Shown here: in pieces, positions 18,816 to 28,489 of the stretch | Numbering within the stretch: position 1 is the stretch's first letter | Layout: every line of letters begins with the position of its first letter | Source of the DNA: CAVPJW01 sp963705525 | GTDB taxonomy: Bacteria > Acidobacteriota > Vicinamibacteria > Vicinamibacterales > CAVPJW01 | Length of the DNA: 64,000 bases | NCBI GenBank assembly: GCA_963705525.1 | Contig: CAVPJW010000004.1 | Coordinates: 868,001-932,000 of the forward strand | Direction of reading: 5' to 3' | Translations under genes and position numbers: made by a program | The notes under the pieces: model-generated | Databases searched by the model: none | What the model was told of the DNA's origin: nothing | What the model saw: the letters and a program-made list of their open reading frames with translations, nothing else

Positions 18816-19907
18816 CTAGTACATTATCGTCTTCGTCAAATGATGCGGCCAGAACGTCGTGTGGTAGTGCGTCCAGAGCCGCGCATCAATCTGCGGGATG
18901 ATCACCTGCTTCTCGGCTGGCCGATGGCGATTCACCTCTTCGCGGAGAATCGCGGTCGCATAGATCGTGTGCGCGCGGATTTCGATTTCCTCCGGTGAAT
19001 CCCTCGGCACAAGCTGGTAGGTGTTGATCGCCTTCTCCAGCGCCGGCGAGTAGCTGAAGATCTCCATCAGCCGGAGCGCGACCGGCAGGATGTAGTCCGC
19101 AAACGCCGTCATCTTCTCGGCGTCCTCGAGCGGAAAATCTCCCTTCGCCTTCCGCGCGCTGTAAAGCCCCCAGTATCCGAGCTGCGTGAGCTTGTACAGC
19201 TTGACCTCGTGCCCGTCGTACTGGCTCACATCGTTGAAGCGGGGAAACTCGACAACGAGCCGTTCGACGAGGCCGCGGCCGCCGTCGTAGAGGCGCGGCG
19301 GGCACGAGCGCACGAACTCGTGAAAGTGCCCGTGATGGCGGTCCACCAGCGTGCGCCCGATGGCATTCAGCACGGCGAGCTTCTCGTCAAGCATGGGCAT
19401 CTCGATGTTGCCCCGGAAGATGCGCGAGAGCTCCGGCCGCGTCACCTTCGCGAGAAACGCGCCGTCGAGGACGGCAATGCCTTCGTCCATGGCGCGCTTG
19501 AGACTCGCGATCATCCCCTCGGAGTCAGACCAGCGGGTTCCCGCGTACTCGACCTCGAATTTCTCGTGGCTCGAAAAGTCCGTGAAGGCCGTATTGATGG
19601 CGGTGGAAACCATGACGAAGTCGATGGCTTCTTCGATGGTCTTCCCCAGTCCGAACGGGAGGCTCATCTCCGGAAACGGCAGATCCTCGTACGCCATCCA
19701 TCGGGCGTGCTCCACGATCTTGTCCACGTTCGTCCGGACGTGTTTCGACCGCTCGATGACCGGCATCACGCTGTCGAGGACGGGGCTGCCGATGGGCTGA
19801 GGCCGTCTGGGCGATGTCATCTGACCAGCTGTCCCGCCGGACTCCTCCAGAAGGGGCATCACCAGGGGAACCGACGCGAACTGCTTGAGAAGGGCGCGCC
19901 GATTCAT
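18816..19907 (-). CDS. Queuosine-salvage (DUF2419/Qng1-like) protein with Tat-like signal
   Basis: 363 residues. It aligns along residues ~55-345 with the DUF2419 family (Qng1), which releases queuine base from queuosine 5'-phosphate. Matching blocks are LKRAMDEGIAVLDGAFLA, RIFRG (162-166), EFPRFNDVSQYDG (220-232, with the conserved Asp near 226), KLTQ (239-242, in place of KRAQ), TAFADY (267-272), SYSPALEKAI and EEIEIRAHTIYA (306-317). The N-terminus MNRRALLKQFASVPLVMPLL looks like a twin-arginine signal, unusual for a family thought to be cytosolic. The start overlaps the stop of nucleoside hydrolase 4 by 4 bp. Catalysis on queuosine or another modified nucleoside is inferred. Confidence 0.78.
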   Translation of the reverse strand: MNRRALLKQFASVPLVMPLLEESGGTAGQMTSPRRPQPIGSPVLDSVMPVIERSKHVRTNVDKIVEHARWMAYEDLPFPEMSLPFGLGKTIEEAIDFVMVSTAINTAFTDFSSHEKFEVEYAGTRWSDSEGMIASLKRAMDEGIAVLDGAFLAKVTRPELSRIFRGNIEMPMLDEKLAVLNAIGRTLVDRHHGHFHEFVRSCPPRLYDGGRGLVERLVVEFPRFNDVSQYDGHEVKLYKLTQLGYWGLYSARKAKGDFPLEDAEKMTAFADYILPVALRLMEIFSYSPALEKAINTYQLVPRDSPEEIEIRAHTIYATAILREEVNRHRPAEKQVIIPQIDARLWTHYHTTFWPHHLTKTIMY

Positions 19908-21032
19908 CGCGTACCGCCCGACGGCTTGGGCGTCGGGGCGCTGAACAGATCGATCGCCATCTTGTAGAACCGCGGGAGATCCACGTTGACGTTGATGTCC
20001 ACCTTCCGCTCACCAAGTCCCGGCTCGGTGCCCGGCTGCCACGTGAGCGTGTCGCCGTAGCCCGGACCGTGATCGATGTTCATGTCCATGAACGCCTGCT
20101 GCGTCTTCGTGATGATGGTCGGATCGAGCCAGGCAGCCGCCGCCAGTTCGTCCCACATGAACTCCTCTCCATACATCGCATTCGAGTACTTGGCGATGTA
20201 CTGGGCCGCGGGCGTCTCGGACTTCGCGATCTGAGCGACCATGTCTTTCGTCATGAGCGTCTTGATGGAAATGTCCACAGGTGTCACCGTGATCTTTGGC
20301 CACGGCGCCCTGAGCGTCATGCGCGTTGCTTCCGGATCCCACCAGAAGTTGAACTCGCGCCGGGGCGCCATCGAGAATCCGTCGCCGAACCTCGTGCCTG
20401 TTCCGTCGGGATTGAGGCTGCCGCCCATCACGACGAGCTCCTTGGTCGAGGCTCGCGAACTCGTGGTCGATGGCGATCGCCAGCGCCAGGTTGGTCAGCG
20501 GGCCGCCGGCGTAGATCGTGACCTCGTGCGGGTACTGTCGAACCATGCGCACCAGAAAGTGCGCCGCGTCCTCGCTCGCGGGTTTCGTCGTCGGCTTCCC
20601 TTCCGGCAGCTCGGGGATGACGAATGGCCCGGTGTAGTCGCGCTTGATGAACTCGCTGCGCTCGTTCCACGCGCCCTTGTACGGGACCATCCCGTGGAGC
20701 TTTTCCCAGCGGGCCATCTCCTCCTTGCTGTTCAGGAGCGGAAACACCGCGCCGGGCACGACTGGGATGTCGGTCCTGCCGATCAGCTCGAGCAGGCGCA
20801 AGCTGTGCGCGACTTCCTCGTCGCGCCACTGGTCGCCGCTCACGATCGTGAGGCCGAGCACATCGACCTTCGGCGACTGGATCAGCAGAAGCATCGACTG
20901 CTGGTCGGTGGTCGCCGGCCCGCGCGCGTCCTGATCGATGATCACTTTCATCCGGGTCTGAGCCGAGGCCAGCGCGCCCGTGAGCACCGTCGCGACCGCC
21001 ACGTAAAGCACACGTCTGAGTTGTCTGGTCAT
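19904..21032 (-). CDS. Nucleoside hydrolase-like protein (paralogue 4), one-base frameshift
   Basis: The gene reads as two overlapping frames (from 21032, and to 19904) that join if one surplus base near 20447 is ignored; the join restores SLTKELVVMGGS. The product is ~375 residues with a signal peptide (VAVATVLTGALASAQ). The IUNH features are KVIIDQDARGPATTDQQSMLLL, GGPLTNLALAIA, VVMGGSLNPDG, EFNFWWDPEATRM and MWDELAAAAWLDPTIITKT. It belongs to the DQD/WDE subfamily with paralogues 2 and 3. Both halves are fully conserved, so a consensus error or very recent mutation is more likely than old decay. The stop codon overlaps the start of the Qng1-like gene, so the products are probably made together. 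Confidence 0.75.
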
Positions 21033-21170
21033 CACGCATCCTGGCCGCATCGAGCAGCGAAGAAAGACCGCCGTGGATGGAAACGGCCCGAGGATCCCTG
21101 GTCGGTTGAGACCGATGCGGGACACTCGGGCCGTGATGTTCAGCGCCGGACGAACCGGCGTGGGCTTGCC

Positions 21171-24159
21171 TTAGAAGTTGTACCTGAGTCCGAGCTGCAC
21201 GGCGAACGGCGTGCTGCCCGGGGAAATCTGATCGAGCAGTCCGTAGGGTCCGCTCGGACCGATGTCGCCTGGCTTTGGTATCGCGCTGAGATTCGTGTTC
21301 ACAAACCCCGAGATGTTCGGGTTCGAGAATAGATTGTCGTTGTTGAAGAAATTGAAGAACTCGACAATCGCCTCGATGTTCTGCCTGCCTTTCAGCGCAA
21401 ATTCCTTGCTCACTCTCATGTCGACGGCAAAGTAACTCGGCTGGTTGACCGGATACCGCTCCAGCAGGAACGAGTTGTTCACGATCGGGCGGTCGTTCGA
21501 CGCGACCTGGTTGACCACGCCATCACCATTGGTGTCGCCGTTGATGTAGGCAGGGTACGGGAGACCCGACCGCGCGATCAATGTCGAGCCCAGGTTGATC
21601 CCCCAGGGCAGCTCTGCCACGCCCGCGAATTTGAACTGGTGGGTGATGTCCAGCGCGTTCCGGCCGTAGTCGAGATCGAGATTGAACGGATCCTGCGGAC
21701 CGTAGAACGTCTCCGAGTCCCGTTCGGTGGACGCATTGTCCTTGTTGCTCGTCCAGGAGTAGTTCGCGAAGAACTGATAATGATCCGAGAATCGGCGCGT
21801 GATGTTCACGGCAATCTGATTGAAGTTCCCGTGACCGAAACTCGCCAGGGAATTGGCCGATCCGATCGTCGGATCGTTTCGCTGTGGGCCGAACCCTGCC
21901 GGCGCCACAATGGTTCGCCCGAACTGGTCCACATGATCGGGGACGACGTTCCTTTCCCAGACAGTCGAGCTGAACCCTCCGACCCGAAGCCGTTCCGAAT
22001 GCGAGTACGCGTAGTTCACCGAGGCCGTCCAGTTCTGCGAAATCTGATACTCGACACCCGTCGTGAAATTCGACACCTTCGGATTCTTGAAATCCGGATC
22101 GACATACGTAATTCCGGGAGCGCCAAGCGTCGCCAGGAGCGGATCGTCCGCGGTCAATGAATCCGGGAAGATCGTAGGGAAGCCTTCGGGCGGCAGACAC
22201 GTCGGATTGAAGAAGCAGAACATCACGGCCGTGCGTCCGCTGCCGGTCGGAATGAAGATGCCTGGAATCTGAGCATAGTACAGACCCCACGCCGCTCGGA
22301 CGATTGTCGGGTGACTCGTGCCGAGGCGGTATGACGCCCCGACGCGCGGACCCCACTGCGAGTAATCGTCAGGAGCTTCCTGCAGCGGCGCCTCGAGTCG
22401 GCTGCCGGTGCCGGATCCGACGAACACCTGCTGTCCCGGCGTCGGCGAGATAGCCGCCGGGTTGTTCGTCCCGTCCCAGCGAATGCCGTACGTCAGGGTC
22501 AGGTTCGGCGTGACCTGCCACTTGTCCTGCGCGTAGAGACCGATGCCCGTCTGGCGGCTGTCCTCCGGACTGGCCCCTGCTTCCGCATAGGGCACGCCGT
22601 TCAGACCGAAGCCCTGGATGAGCGCGATAGGCGCCCGCGCCTGGAACCCCTCGAGGGTATCGAACTGATAGGTGCCGCGAGACCAGCCGATGAACGCGCC
22701 GCCCTTGAGCGACGCGTAGGCGTTGATGTCGCCGCCAAACTTCATGTCGTGCTTGCCGAACGTGTAGACGACGTTGTCCTGGATCTGGATCTTCGAGGAA
22801 TCACCGGTAATCGGCAGGAAGAAACGACCGCCGAAGGTCCCGGTGTCATTGATCTGCACCTCGGGCCCGTTGGTGTCGTTCGCGTCTCTCGGCCGTGTCT
22901 CCCACGAGTAGGTCACCTTCAGCTCATTCAGCTTGTTGCCGAACACGCTGTTGAATGTGCCGACCGTGTGGATGCCTTCATTCGTGAAGAGTTCGGTGTT
23001 GCCGAATGAGGCTTGAATCTGGTTCTGTCCTCGGCCGCCCGTGAACCCGTCGGTCCGGTTTCTGGTAAAGAAGGAGCGAACGTTCGCGTTATGCCTCTGG
23101 CTCAACTGAATGTCGTAACGCCCGAGGATCGAGAAGAGATTCTGGAATTGTTCGTGCGACCCTTCCAGGGAGGCGAGATCAGGGATGCCGAGCTCGGGTA
23201 CCGCGATGCCGTTGACCGGACGAGCGAATTGCGTGACCAGCGGCCCGTGCTGGAGCTGGCGGTCGAACGCAACGAACAGAAACTGCTTGTCGCGTTCGAT
23301 CGGGAATCCGGCGGCCGCCCCAAACTGCTGCTGGACGTCAATGTTCGACGGCGTGCCCGAGCGCGTCGTCCGCAGTCAGGCCGCTGCTCCGGAAGAAATA
23401 ATGCCCGGTGCCTTGCAGCTGATTCGACCCGGACTTGGTCACGACGTTCAGGAGCCCGCCGGTGGACCGACCGAACTCCGGCGCGAATCCGTTGCTGACG
23501 ACCTGGAATTCCTGAACGGCGTCGAGCGGAATCGTGAAGTTCTTCGTCTCGAGCGACCCGAAGAACTCGCCGAAGAAGTTGTCGTACGCGTCGCCGCCGT
23601 CGATGACGAGGCCCGTGTAGTCGCTCTGCTGACCGCCAAGCCGGATGCCGCCACGCAGGCCGGGCACGATCTGCGCGGAGGGACTCAATTGCGCAAGGTC
23701 GCGATAGTCGCGGCCGGAGAGCGGCAGGTTCTTGACATCATTTGAGTTGATGAGCTGACTGATTCCGGCGGTCGATGTGTCAACGATGCCCGACTCCGCC
23801 GCCACCGTCACCGTCTCGGCCTGACCCGCCAGCTGCAGCGTGATATCGAGCGTCAGGCTCGAACCGACGTTGACGATGATGTCAGTGATCGTGGTTGGCG
23901 AGAAACCGCCGAACTCGGCGACAATCTTGTAGGTGCCGGTCGGAATCTGCGGAAATGAGTAGACGCCGACTTCGTTGGCGGTCACCAGCCGATTGAAGCC
24001 GGTCGCATCGTTCGACAGCGTCACTTGCGCCGTCGGGATGGCGGCATGCGTCGGATCGTAGATCGTACCCCTGATCTGGCCACGATCGAGCGTTTGTGCC
24101 CCCGCGGTCGCTGACCAGCACAGTGCCAGTAGAAAGAACGCTGTTCTTCCGTGTCGCAT
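21171..24159 (-). CDS. TonB-dependent receptor, Oar-like, one-base frameshift
   Basis: An outer-membrane receptor of about 996 residues. The signal peptide (TAFFLLALCWSATAGAQ) is followed by a carboxypeptidase-regulatory-like beta domain (GQIRGTIYDPTHAAIPTAQVTL), a plug (LPLSGRDYRDLAQLSP, GGQQSDYTGLVIDGGDAYDNFFGE, VVSNGFAPEFGRSTGGLLNVVTKSG) and a long barrel ending in LGLRYNF, with a terminal Phe as in outer-membrane proteins. The N-terminal frame stops at 23338 and the rest is in another frame. One surplus base near 23361-23364 explains it, because the joined frame reads on without stops (SGTPSNIDVQQQFG). It lies between nucleoside hydrolases 4 and 5, so uptake of nucleosides or their polymers is plausible but unproven. 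Confidence 0.82.
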
Positions 24160-24247
24160 CAGTCTGCCCTCCAACGCGAACAGTCCAGACCCAAACCGCC
24201 CTGGTCGTAAACCTGCAGACTCTATCACTTTCGGCGGCGTCTTTGAA

Positions 24248-25264
24248 CTACCAAAAACTCTGAGCCGTCCCTACTTGCCCCTTCAGGCGATCGAGAAACA
24301 GCTTCAGGAACCGGTCGGCTTCGACCTCGACCGCCACCTTGCAGTTCGGCTGCACGGGATCGACGCCCACCATGACATATCGGTCCCCCTGCAGGACGTT
24401 CTTCTCGACCATGTTGTTCCGGTTGCCAACCGTCTGTCCGCGCGTGAACTCGCCCCGCGTCTCGACGTCCACGTGCATGTTCCGCGTGGTCACGAGGGTC
24501 GGGTCGATCGCGACGCCCATGGCCAGCGGGTCGTGCATCGGCGTGCCCGTGGCGCCGAATTTGGCAGACAGATCCACCAGAAATGCCATGACCTGGGCGG
24601 CAAAGTCGTTGACCGTTCCATGAGTCTTTCGCAGCTCGTCGAGGTGCGCCTTGGAAAAAACGGTCTTGTTCGTGACGTCCAGACCGACCATCGTCAGGGG
24701 CCAGCCCGCATTGAACACGACCTGCGCGGCCTCCGGGTCGCCGTAGATATTGGCCTCGGCCACCGCGGTCACGTTGCCCTCGGTGACGGTGCCGCCCATG
24801 ATGATGACTTCCTTGACCATAGGGACGATCGACGGGTCCTTCGAGACGGCCAGCGCGATGTTCGTCAGGGGGCCGATCGGAACCAGGGTGATCGCCCCCG
24901 GGTTCTTTCTGACCAGCTCGATGATGAGATCGGCGGCAAATCGAGGATCGGCCTTGCACTTCGCCTCCGGCAGCTGAATCTCGCCGAGGCCGTTCTGCCC
25001 GTGGACGAACTCGGCGGTGACCAGCCGCTGCGTCAGCGGATGGTGCGCTCCTGCGGCGACCGGTATGTCACAGCGTCCGACGAGGGACACCATCCGGAGC
25101 GCATTCTCGAGCCCTTGTTCACCCGTGGTGTTCCCTGGAACGACCGTCATCGCTTCGACACGCACCTCCGGTGAGTTGAGCGCGAGCATGATCGCCATCG
25201 CATCGTCTGTTCCGGGATCGGTGTCGATGATGATGCGGCGCGGAGTTTGAGCCGATGCCGACAC
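24248..25264 (-). CDS. Nucleoside hydrolase, canonical IUNH (paralogue 5)
   Basis: 338 residues from the GTG at 25264. This copy keeps all classical features: IIIDTDPGTDDAMAIMLAL (Asp14, Asp16, Asp20, Asp21), PGNTTGEQGLENAL, GPLTNIALAVS, IMGGTVTEGNVT, EANIYGDPEAAQVV and HDPLAMGVAIDPTLV with the catalytic His. It should cleave purine or pyrimidine ribonucleosides. Just upstream, in a shifted frame (start at 25376), lies a good signal peptide (LSRTLLVLFVVATAC). Removing one surplus G near 25265 joins it to SASAQTPRR with a proper AxA cleavage site, so the real protein is probably exported and ~375 residues long. It is divergent from the CRTAC1 gene. Confidence 0.88.
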   Translation of the reverse strand: MSASAQTPRRIIIDTDPGTDDAMAIMLALNSPEVRVEAMTVVPGNTTGEQGLENALRMVSLVGRCDIPVAAGAHHPLTQRLVTAEFVHGQNGLGEIQLPEAKCKADPRFAADLIIELVRKNPGAITLVPIGPLTNIALAVSKDPSIVPMVKEVIIMGGTVTEGNVTAVAEANIYGDPEAAQVVFNAGWPLTMVGLDVTNKTVFSKAHLDELRKTHGTVNDFAAQVMAFLVDLSAKFGATGTPMHDPLAMGVAIDPTLVTTRNMHVDVETRGEFTRGQTVGNRNNMVEKNVLQGDRYVMVGVDPVQPNCKVAVEVEADRFLKLFLDRLKGQVGTAQSFW

Positions 25265-25508
25265 CGCATGCGGTGGCGACGACGAAGAGGACGAGCAGAG
25301 TGCGAGAGAGGAAGCCGGGCCGCGATACGCAGCGAGTGAAGCGGTGATCTCTGGAACGGAGATAAAAACGTGGCACGGAGTGTCGACTCGATTAGGTGGA
25401 GCGCGATCTCGGCAAAGCCTATTGTCCCGATACCGACCCTGTCAAGGTTGAAGTGACGAGTCGCGTGCCGGCGCGTCTGTTAAGATGCGATTCAGGGTTC
25501 ACGTTCTC

Positions 25509-27267
25509 ATGAGCATGCACCGTTGGCCCGCGCGCACGGGTCCATGGCTGGGTCTCGTCGTGTGGCTCGCCCTGTCGCCGAGCCCGGACGAGCGTAATCC
25601 CCACGCTGTGACAGTTCGAAGACGTCACGCGTCGCGCCGCCATCACCTTCCAGCACGAGCGCGCCGCATCGGTCGAAAAGCTCTATCCGGAAACGCTGGG
25701 CGCCGGCGTCGCCTGGATCGACTACGACCAGGACGGCTTCCTCGACGCGTTCTTCGTCAACAGCGGCTACACGCCGCTCTTTCGGCCCGCCACGCCCCCG
25801 CAGCCGGCGCTCTACCGCAACAACGGCAACGGCACCTTCAAGGATGTGACGGCGGCCAGCGGGATTCGGACCGACGGCACGTTCTTCATGGGCGTGGCCG
25901 TCGGCGACTACGACAACGACGGCTTCCCGGACATCTATATGACCGGGTATCGCCACTCGATGCTTCTCCACAACACCGGCAAGGGCGCCTTCAATGACGT
26001 TACGACGACGGCTGGCGTCGGGAACGACGGGGTGTGGGGAACCGCGGCTGGGTTCTTCGACTTCGATCGCGACGGGCAGCTCGACCTGCTGGTGACCAAT
26101 TACGTCCGCTACGACATCGATCACAACGTCGTGTGCGGTGATGCGCGGCCCGAGCGCCGCGCGTACTGTCACCCCGACAGTTTTCCCGGGACGTCGATGA
26201 AGCTGTACCGCAACCTCGCGACGGGACGGTTCGCCGATGTCACCGAACGCGCCGGGCTCGTCAATGAGGACGGTAAGAGCCTCGGCGTCGTCCTCGCCGA
26301 TCTCAATGACGATGGGCTGACGGACGTGTTCGTGGCCAACGACACGCAGCGGAACTTCTTGTATTTCAACAAAGGCGACGGCACGTTCCGGGACGCGACG
26401 TATACGTCAGGGACGGGCTTCAGTGAAGACGGCAAGACTGAGGCCGGCATGAGCGCCGACGCCGCCGACATCGATGGCAACGGCACTCCGGACCTCTACG
26501 TCAGCCATCTCGATTTCGAGCTCAACCGCCTGTACACGAACAACGGCGATGAAACCTTCAACGACAGCACGGTCTCGTCGGGCCTCGGTCAGACGAACCT
26601 CTTGAACAGCAGCTTCGGGGCGCGGTTCGTCGATTTCGACAACGACGGGCTGCGCGACCTGCTCGTGATGAACGGCCACATTCTCGACAACATTTCCATC
26701 TTCCACAGCGGCGTCACGCACGCGGAAGTCAAGAAGCTGTATCGGAACACGGGCGCCGGCCGCTTCGTCGATGCGACCGACGCGCAGCCCGAGAGCTTCA
26801 GGGCTCCGCGAGTGGGACGAGGGCTCGCGCTGGGTGACTACGACAACGACGGCGACATCGATTTTCTGGTGAACAACAACGGCGAGGCCGGGCAGCTCTT
26901 CGAGAATCAGGGAGGAAACAAGAACCACTGGCTTGGTGTGCGTCTCATCGGCACCAGGAGCACGCGGGACGCCATCGGCACGCGTCTCAAGCTGGTTGCC
27001 GGCCCGCTCGTCAGTCGCGACCAGGCCAAGGGTGGGATGAGTTACTGTTCCGGCCAGGATCCCCGGATCTACTTCGGGCTGGGACAGCAGACCAGCATCG
27101 ACTCGATCGAGATCATGTGGCCGAGTGGCGAGCGACAGAAGCTGGTCAAGCCAGGGATCGACCGCGTCCTGACGATCGAAGAGGGCAAGGGGCTAAGCGC
27201 CGAGCCTAGCGCGCGGCCTGTTGCATCGCGAGCGCCCGGATCCGGTTCAGATAACCGACATAAATAG
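25509..27267 (+). CDS. CRTAC1/ASPIC-UnbV FG-GAP repeat protein, one-base frameshift
   Basis: A secreted protein of ~585 residues. The signal peptide (ATG 25509, WLGLVVWLALSPSP) is in one frame and the body in the next. A surplus base near 25611 joins HAV to QFEDVTRRAAITF, the usual start of the mature family. At least seven FG-GAP/VCBS calcium-loop repeats are visible (DYDQDGFLDAF, DYDNDGFPDIY, DFDRDGQLDLL, DLNDDGLTDVF, DIDGNGTPDLY, DFDNDGLRDLL, DYDNDGDIDFL), then an ASPIC/UnbV C-terminal domain (NHWLGVRLIGTRSTRDAIGTRLKL, SIEIMWPSGERQ). Such proteins are common and numerous in Acidobacteriota; they are thought to be beta-propeller surface proteins without known catalysis. The 3' end overlaps the convergent gene by 62 bp. 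Confidence 0.8.
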
Positions 27268-28489
27268 GAATCGGGATATCCGGTGAATCGCCGTCATTTA
27301 GAAAGTGATCGAGCTTCACGCCTCTGATCGATCGAATGACGTCGCCGAAGCGGCGCATCTTGAGAAATTTCACCCTCCAGATTTCCAGCATCAGGCGCCG
27401 AAACTCCGGGCTGATGAAGCCGCGGGGAGCCGAAGCCTCATCGAGGTAGATGCCGTCGAAGTGCTTCGCGATGATCGCCGTCACCACCGGCTCGGTCCGG
27501 GGCGTCCTGAATCGTCCATCGTCGAGCTTTGTGAAGAAATAGATCAGGTGCAGCGTGTCGGCGAGATCGCCCCACAGGATCTTCTCGTCGAGCGCTGCAA
27601 ACCGTGGACCGGCGGGATCCCGCTGCTGAACCGCTCTCGCGCCGGCGCTCGGATCGGTCACTCTCTTCCGGAGCTCCGCATCGAACCAGGCCAACTTGCT
27701 GGCGGCGAGATTTGCGCGCAGAAACTCCACCGCGTAGGTGTTCCCCAGATAGACCGACTGATCGCGATCGAGCGCCTGAAGCCACTCCGTCCAATCGACT
27801 TCCGCGAGTTGGTCGACCAGATCCAGCACCTCGGCCACGGTCACCGCCGGATGGTATTTGACGGCCTGCCAGAAATGCTCGGTCGAGTCGTAGCTCGCGC
27901 CGTAGAGCTCTATGCCCTCCGTGATCGGATACCAGTTGGAGAGCACGCGCGCGGGAATCGACGGTGCGGCGCTCCAGCAGTTGAGCGACGACTTCCAGCG
28001 GGTCTGAATCGCGATGAGGACCGCTCGATACGCCTGACGCGTCAGCTGCCAGTTCTGACCCTTGTAGATCAAGGGGTCGTCGGTCGTGTGCACGAGATCG
28101 ACCGCCGTGGACAGTTCCTGAGCCGTGTGGGTCGTGAGGGCCTCGAGCGGCGGCTCGTACGCCATCGACACGAGGCGACTCTCCACACCCTTGCGCAGAA
28201 GCGATTCCGCGTACGCCTGTCGTGCCGCCGGCGACGGGAAAGTCCAGCGCCCGGCCTGAAGATCGATGTACGACAGCAGCTCATCCACGCTCGAGAGTTC
28301 GATGAAGCCGTGCAGCGCAAACTTGACGGGCTGGCCATCCCGGACGAATTGCGAAGCGGGCGTCACGACCTGCGACAGCGTCAGGCGCGGCTGCCCTTCG
28401 GCGGATCGGCTCGCGACGAGGCACAGAACCGCGACAGAGGCCGCCACGCGCGCGGCGTGTCGAACGCCGGGAGCTCGGAGGGCCCTCAT
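27206..28489 (-). CDS. Exported protein of unknown function, coupled to azgA
   Basis: 427 residues. The signal peptide is clear (RVAASVAVLCLVASRSAEGQ). The mature part is mostly alpha-helical and rich in Trp, Tyr and Arg, with blocks such as FALHGFIELSSVDELLSYIDL, LNCWSAAPSIPARVLSNWYPITEG, DEKILWGDLADTLHLIYFF and PEFRRLMLEIWRVKFLKMRRF. I recognise no family. Its ATG overlaps the stop of the purine permease gene by 4 bp, so it is translated with it and may take part in purine handling; that is only positional inference. A longer reading upstream would run antisense through the permease gene in the wrong frame and was not used. Confidence 0.7.
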   Translation of the reverse strand: MRALRAPGVRHAARVAASVAVLCLVASRSAEGQPRLTLSQVVTPASQFVRDGQPVKFALHGFIELSSVDELLSYIDLQAGRWTFPSPAARQAYAESLLRKGVESRLVSMAYEPPLEALTTHTAQELSTAVDLVHTTDDPLIYKGQNWQLTRQAYRAVLIAIQTRWKSSLNCWSAAPSIPARVLSNWYPITEGIELYGASYDSTEHFWQAVKYHPAVTVAEVLDLVDQLAEVDWTEWLQALDRDQSVYLGNTYAVEFLRANLAASKLAWFDAELRKRVTDPSAGARAVQQRDPAGPRFAALDEKILWGDLADTLHLIYFFTKLDDGRFRTPRTEPVVTAIIAKHFDGIYLDEASAPRGFISPEFRRLMLEIWRVKFLKMRRFGDVIRSIRGVKLDHFLNDGDSPDIPIPIYVGYLNRIRALAMQQAAR

